Translations under genes and position numbers: made by a program
The notes under the pieces: model-generated
The model's input: only the letters and a program-made list of their open reading frames with translations
Told to the model about the DNA's origin: nothing
Database searches by the model: none
In this document: positions 6,897 through 7,719 of the stretch, one piece after another
Layout: the number at the start of each line of letters is the position of its first letter
How positions within the stretch are numbered: the stretch's first letter is position 1
Source: JBBIVP01 sp037439705 [NCBI: bacterium]
GTDB lineage: Bacteria; JBBIVP01
Length of the DNA: 7,719 nt
Assembly: GCA_037439705.1 (NCBI GenBank)
Contig: JBBIVP010000105.1
Coordinates: forward strand, 1-7,719
Direction: 5' to 3'

Positions 6897-7600
6897 TTTA
6901 CACCTCCTTTTTTATTTCTAATTTTATCAAGTCTATCCATAATCATCCTGTAATGAAGAGGAGAGAGCATTTCTGAAACAAAAAGAACAGCAGTTTTTCC
7001 GAGTTCAGCAATCTTATCCGGTGGAAGCCTTCCGAAGGTAATCCTGTTGAAAATTTTGAATTCCCTGTCAATTAATGATTCCATAGCGTGAACGAAAACC
7101 TTCAGCTCTTCAATCTGAAACCCATTGTCTTCGTTTATACCACTTTCCCTCATCCTCGCTACAAGCGAAAGGATTTTTAAATCCTCTTTTAAAAACCCTC
7201 CACCTTTAAAAGAAAGAATCCCTATTTTCACGAGCCTCCTTATAAATTCTTCAGATAAACCGCTCTTTTCCTTCATCTCCTCCATCCTGTATTTCTTCTT
7301 TTTTGAAAACTCCTCAAGGATAGAGAGGTCAACCCTCAAAAATTCATCCTTTTCAATCACTTTCTTTATTACTTTTAGAGGCAGAAATCTCTTCTCCTGA
7401 AGTTCTTTGATTTTAACGACTCTGTCAACAGTGGATGGAGAATAATATATCATCCTTTTGTTTTCCCTTATTACTTTTGGTAGAAGCCCCATCTTTAAGT
7501 AATGATGAACAGTTGCTTTTGTAACACCTGTCTTTTTGATTACCTCTCCTATTTTAAGATATCCGTCAGCCTTTTTGTTATTTCCTTTTATCCCTTTCAT
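6893..7600 (-). CDS. MerR-family transcriptional regulator with an apparent second MerR-like domain
   Basis: This is a 235-residue DNA-binding protein. Residues 15-85 are a standard MerR winged helix-turn-helix: LKIGEVIKKTGVTKATVHHY, then LKMGLLPKV, an R-x-N-x-R-x-Y-Y wing and the VDRVVKIKELQEKRFLPL helix. Residues 104-155 repeat the same plan more loosely (YRMEEMKEKSGLSEEFIRRL, then VKIGILSFKGGGFLKEDLKI, then LSLVARMRESGI), suggesting a second MerR-like domain. Residues 160-230 are predicted mostly helical and carry no obvious metal-binding cysteines; the protein has no Cys at all. It probably senses an organic effector rather than a metal or redox signal. As first gene of the operon, just after the promoter and inverted repeat, it most likely controls its own transcript. 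The start is the only in-frame Met near the domain; no clear Shine-Dalgarno precedes it, so initiation may be weak. Confidence 0.88.
   Translation of the reverse strand: MKGIKGNNKKADGYLKIGEVIKKTGVTKATVHHYLKMGLLPKVIRENKRMIYYSPSTVDRVVKIKELQEKRFLPLKVIKKVIEKDEFLRVDLSILEEFSKKKKYRMEEMKEKSGLSEEFIRRLVKIGILSFKGGGFLKEDLKILSLVARMRESGINEDNGFQIEELKVFVHAMESLIDREFKIFNRITFGRLPPDKIAELGKTAVLFVSEMLSPLHYRMIMDRLDKIRNKKGGVK
6901..6910 (-). promoter_or_regulatory. Ribosome binding site of the ADC-family gene
   Basis: The minus strand reads AAAGGAGGTG and then TAAA before the ATG at 6896. It lies within the last codons of the MerR gene. It is the clearest ribosome site in the operon and fixes the ADC-family start despite the 4-base overlap with the regulator. 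Confidence 0.8.
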
Positions 7601-7604
7601 AATC

Positions 7605-7630
7605 TATAATGTATAAGGTTTCACATTATA
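7605..7630. promoter_or_regulatory. Inverted repeat, putative operator of the MerR-family regulator
   Basis: A perfect 8-bp inverted repeat: TATAATGT at 7605-7612 and ACATTATA at 7623-7630, separated by 10 bases, with arm centres 18 bp apart (under two helical turns). It begins directly after the -10 element and covers the predicted transcription start, ending 4 bases before the regulator's start codon. This placement fits autorepression. Classical MerR activators instead bind in a long 19-20-bp spacer between -35 and -10. As a hairpin it would be A+T-rich and weak, so a DNA-level operator is favoured over an RNA structure. Confidence 0.6.
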
Positions 7631-7659
7631 ATTTTACAGAAAAAGAAATCAAATGTCAA
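7631..7659 (-). promoter_or_regulatory. Sigma70-type promoter of the operon
   Basis: On the minus strand a perfect TTGACA (-35) occupies 7659-7654. A 17-base spacer follows, then TAAAAT (-10) at 7636-7631. Transcription should begin near 7624, leaving a leader of about 25 bases before the MerR ATG. A TATAAT directly after the TAAAAT is too far (23 bases) from this -35 and belongs to the inverted repeat. No comparable promoter was noticed between the downstream genes. Confidence 0.75.
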
Positions 7660-7669
7660 GGTGGCGGCG

Positions 7670-7717
7670 TTCCTCAAAAATAATCTCTATGAAAAGGGTT
7701 TGTTTCCTCAAAATAAT
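7670..7717. repeat. Pair of short direct repeats upstream of the promoter
   Basis: TTCCTCAAAAATAAT at 7670-7684 and TTCCTCAAAATAAT at 7704-7717 are nearly identical (one A differs), with starts 34 bases apart. They lie just upstream of the -35 element and touch the window edge, so more copies could follow outside. They could be activator sites or a chance or slippage duplication. A CRISPR array is possible only in principle, since the unit is too short. Confidence 0.5.
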
Positions 7718-7719
7718 TG

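Noticed and set aside
7674-7718. Possible C-terminal tail of an upstream minus-strand gene (reading NYFEETNPFHRDYF then stop)
   Set aside because: Only 14 codons are visible and another minus frame is also open there. No homology can be judged and it overlaps the direct repeats.
7689-7719. Possible divergent plus-strand gene start (ATG, MKRVCFLKII)
   Set aside because: Only ten codons before the edge and no Shine-Dalgarno upstream.
7670-7719. CRISPR array at the right edge
   Set aside because: Only two units of about 14 bases. This is shorter than normal CRISPR repeats and there is no third copy in the window.

Overview
The window is a single minus-strand operon, read from high to low coordinates. 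It starts at a promoter near position 7660 and runs off the left edge at position 1. The DNA is A+T-rich. Arg is often AGG/AGA and Ile often ATA, and the proteins are rich in Lys, Glu and Ile. Together with the very tight packing this suggests a bacterium, possibly thermophilic or deep-branching and probably anaerobic. The phylum cannot be fixed from this window.

Layout in order of transcription: (i) 7601-7719, a leader with a direct repeat, a consensus-like -35/-10 promoter and a perfect 8-bp-arm inverted repeat over the expected transcription start; (ii) a MerR-type regulator with an apparent second, degenerate MerR-like domain; (iii) an acetoacetate decarboxylase (ADC) superfamily protein that keeps the Schiff-base lysine; (iv-vi) three genes in the order of acetone carboxylase acxA (beta, ATP-binding), acxB (alpha, metal/carboxylation site) and acxC (gamma, zinc-binding); (vii) a TRAP-type substrate-binding protein whose reading frame is broken near position 1310; (viii) the first 163 codons of an Old Yellow Enzyme family NADH:flavin oxidoreductase.

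The junctions are a 4-bp ATGA overlap, a 3-nt gap, an ATGA overlap, a 35-nt gap, a 6-nt gap and an ATGA overlap. There is no visible internal promoter or terminator, so co-transcription and translational coupling are likely.

Working model (inference): a regulated catabolic unit for a ketone or enone. A TRAP binding protein would capture a substrate, the OYE-like enzyme would reduce an activated C=C bond, and the AcxABC-type enzyme would carboxylate a ketone using ATP and bicarbonate. The role of the ADC-family protein is puzzling: a true acetoacetate decarboxylase would reverse the reaction of a true acetone carboxylase. At least one of the two therefore probably acts on another substrate or by another chemistry. 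No mobile element, tRNA, rRNA or convincing CRISPR array is seen. No gene-free stretch exceeds 120 bases.
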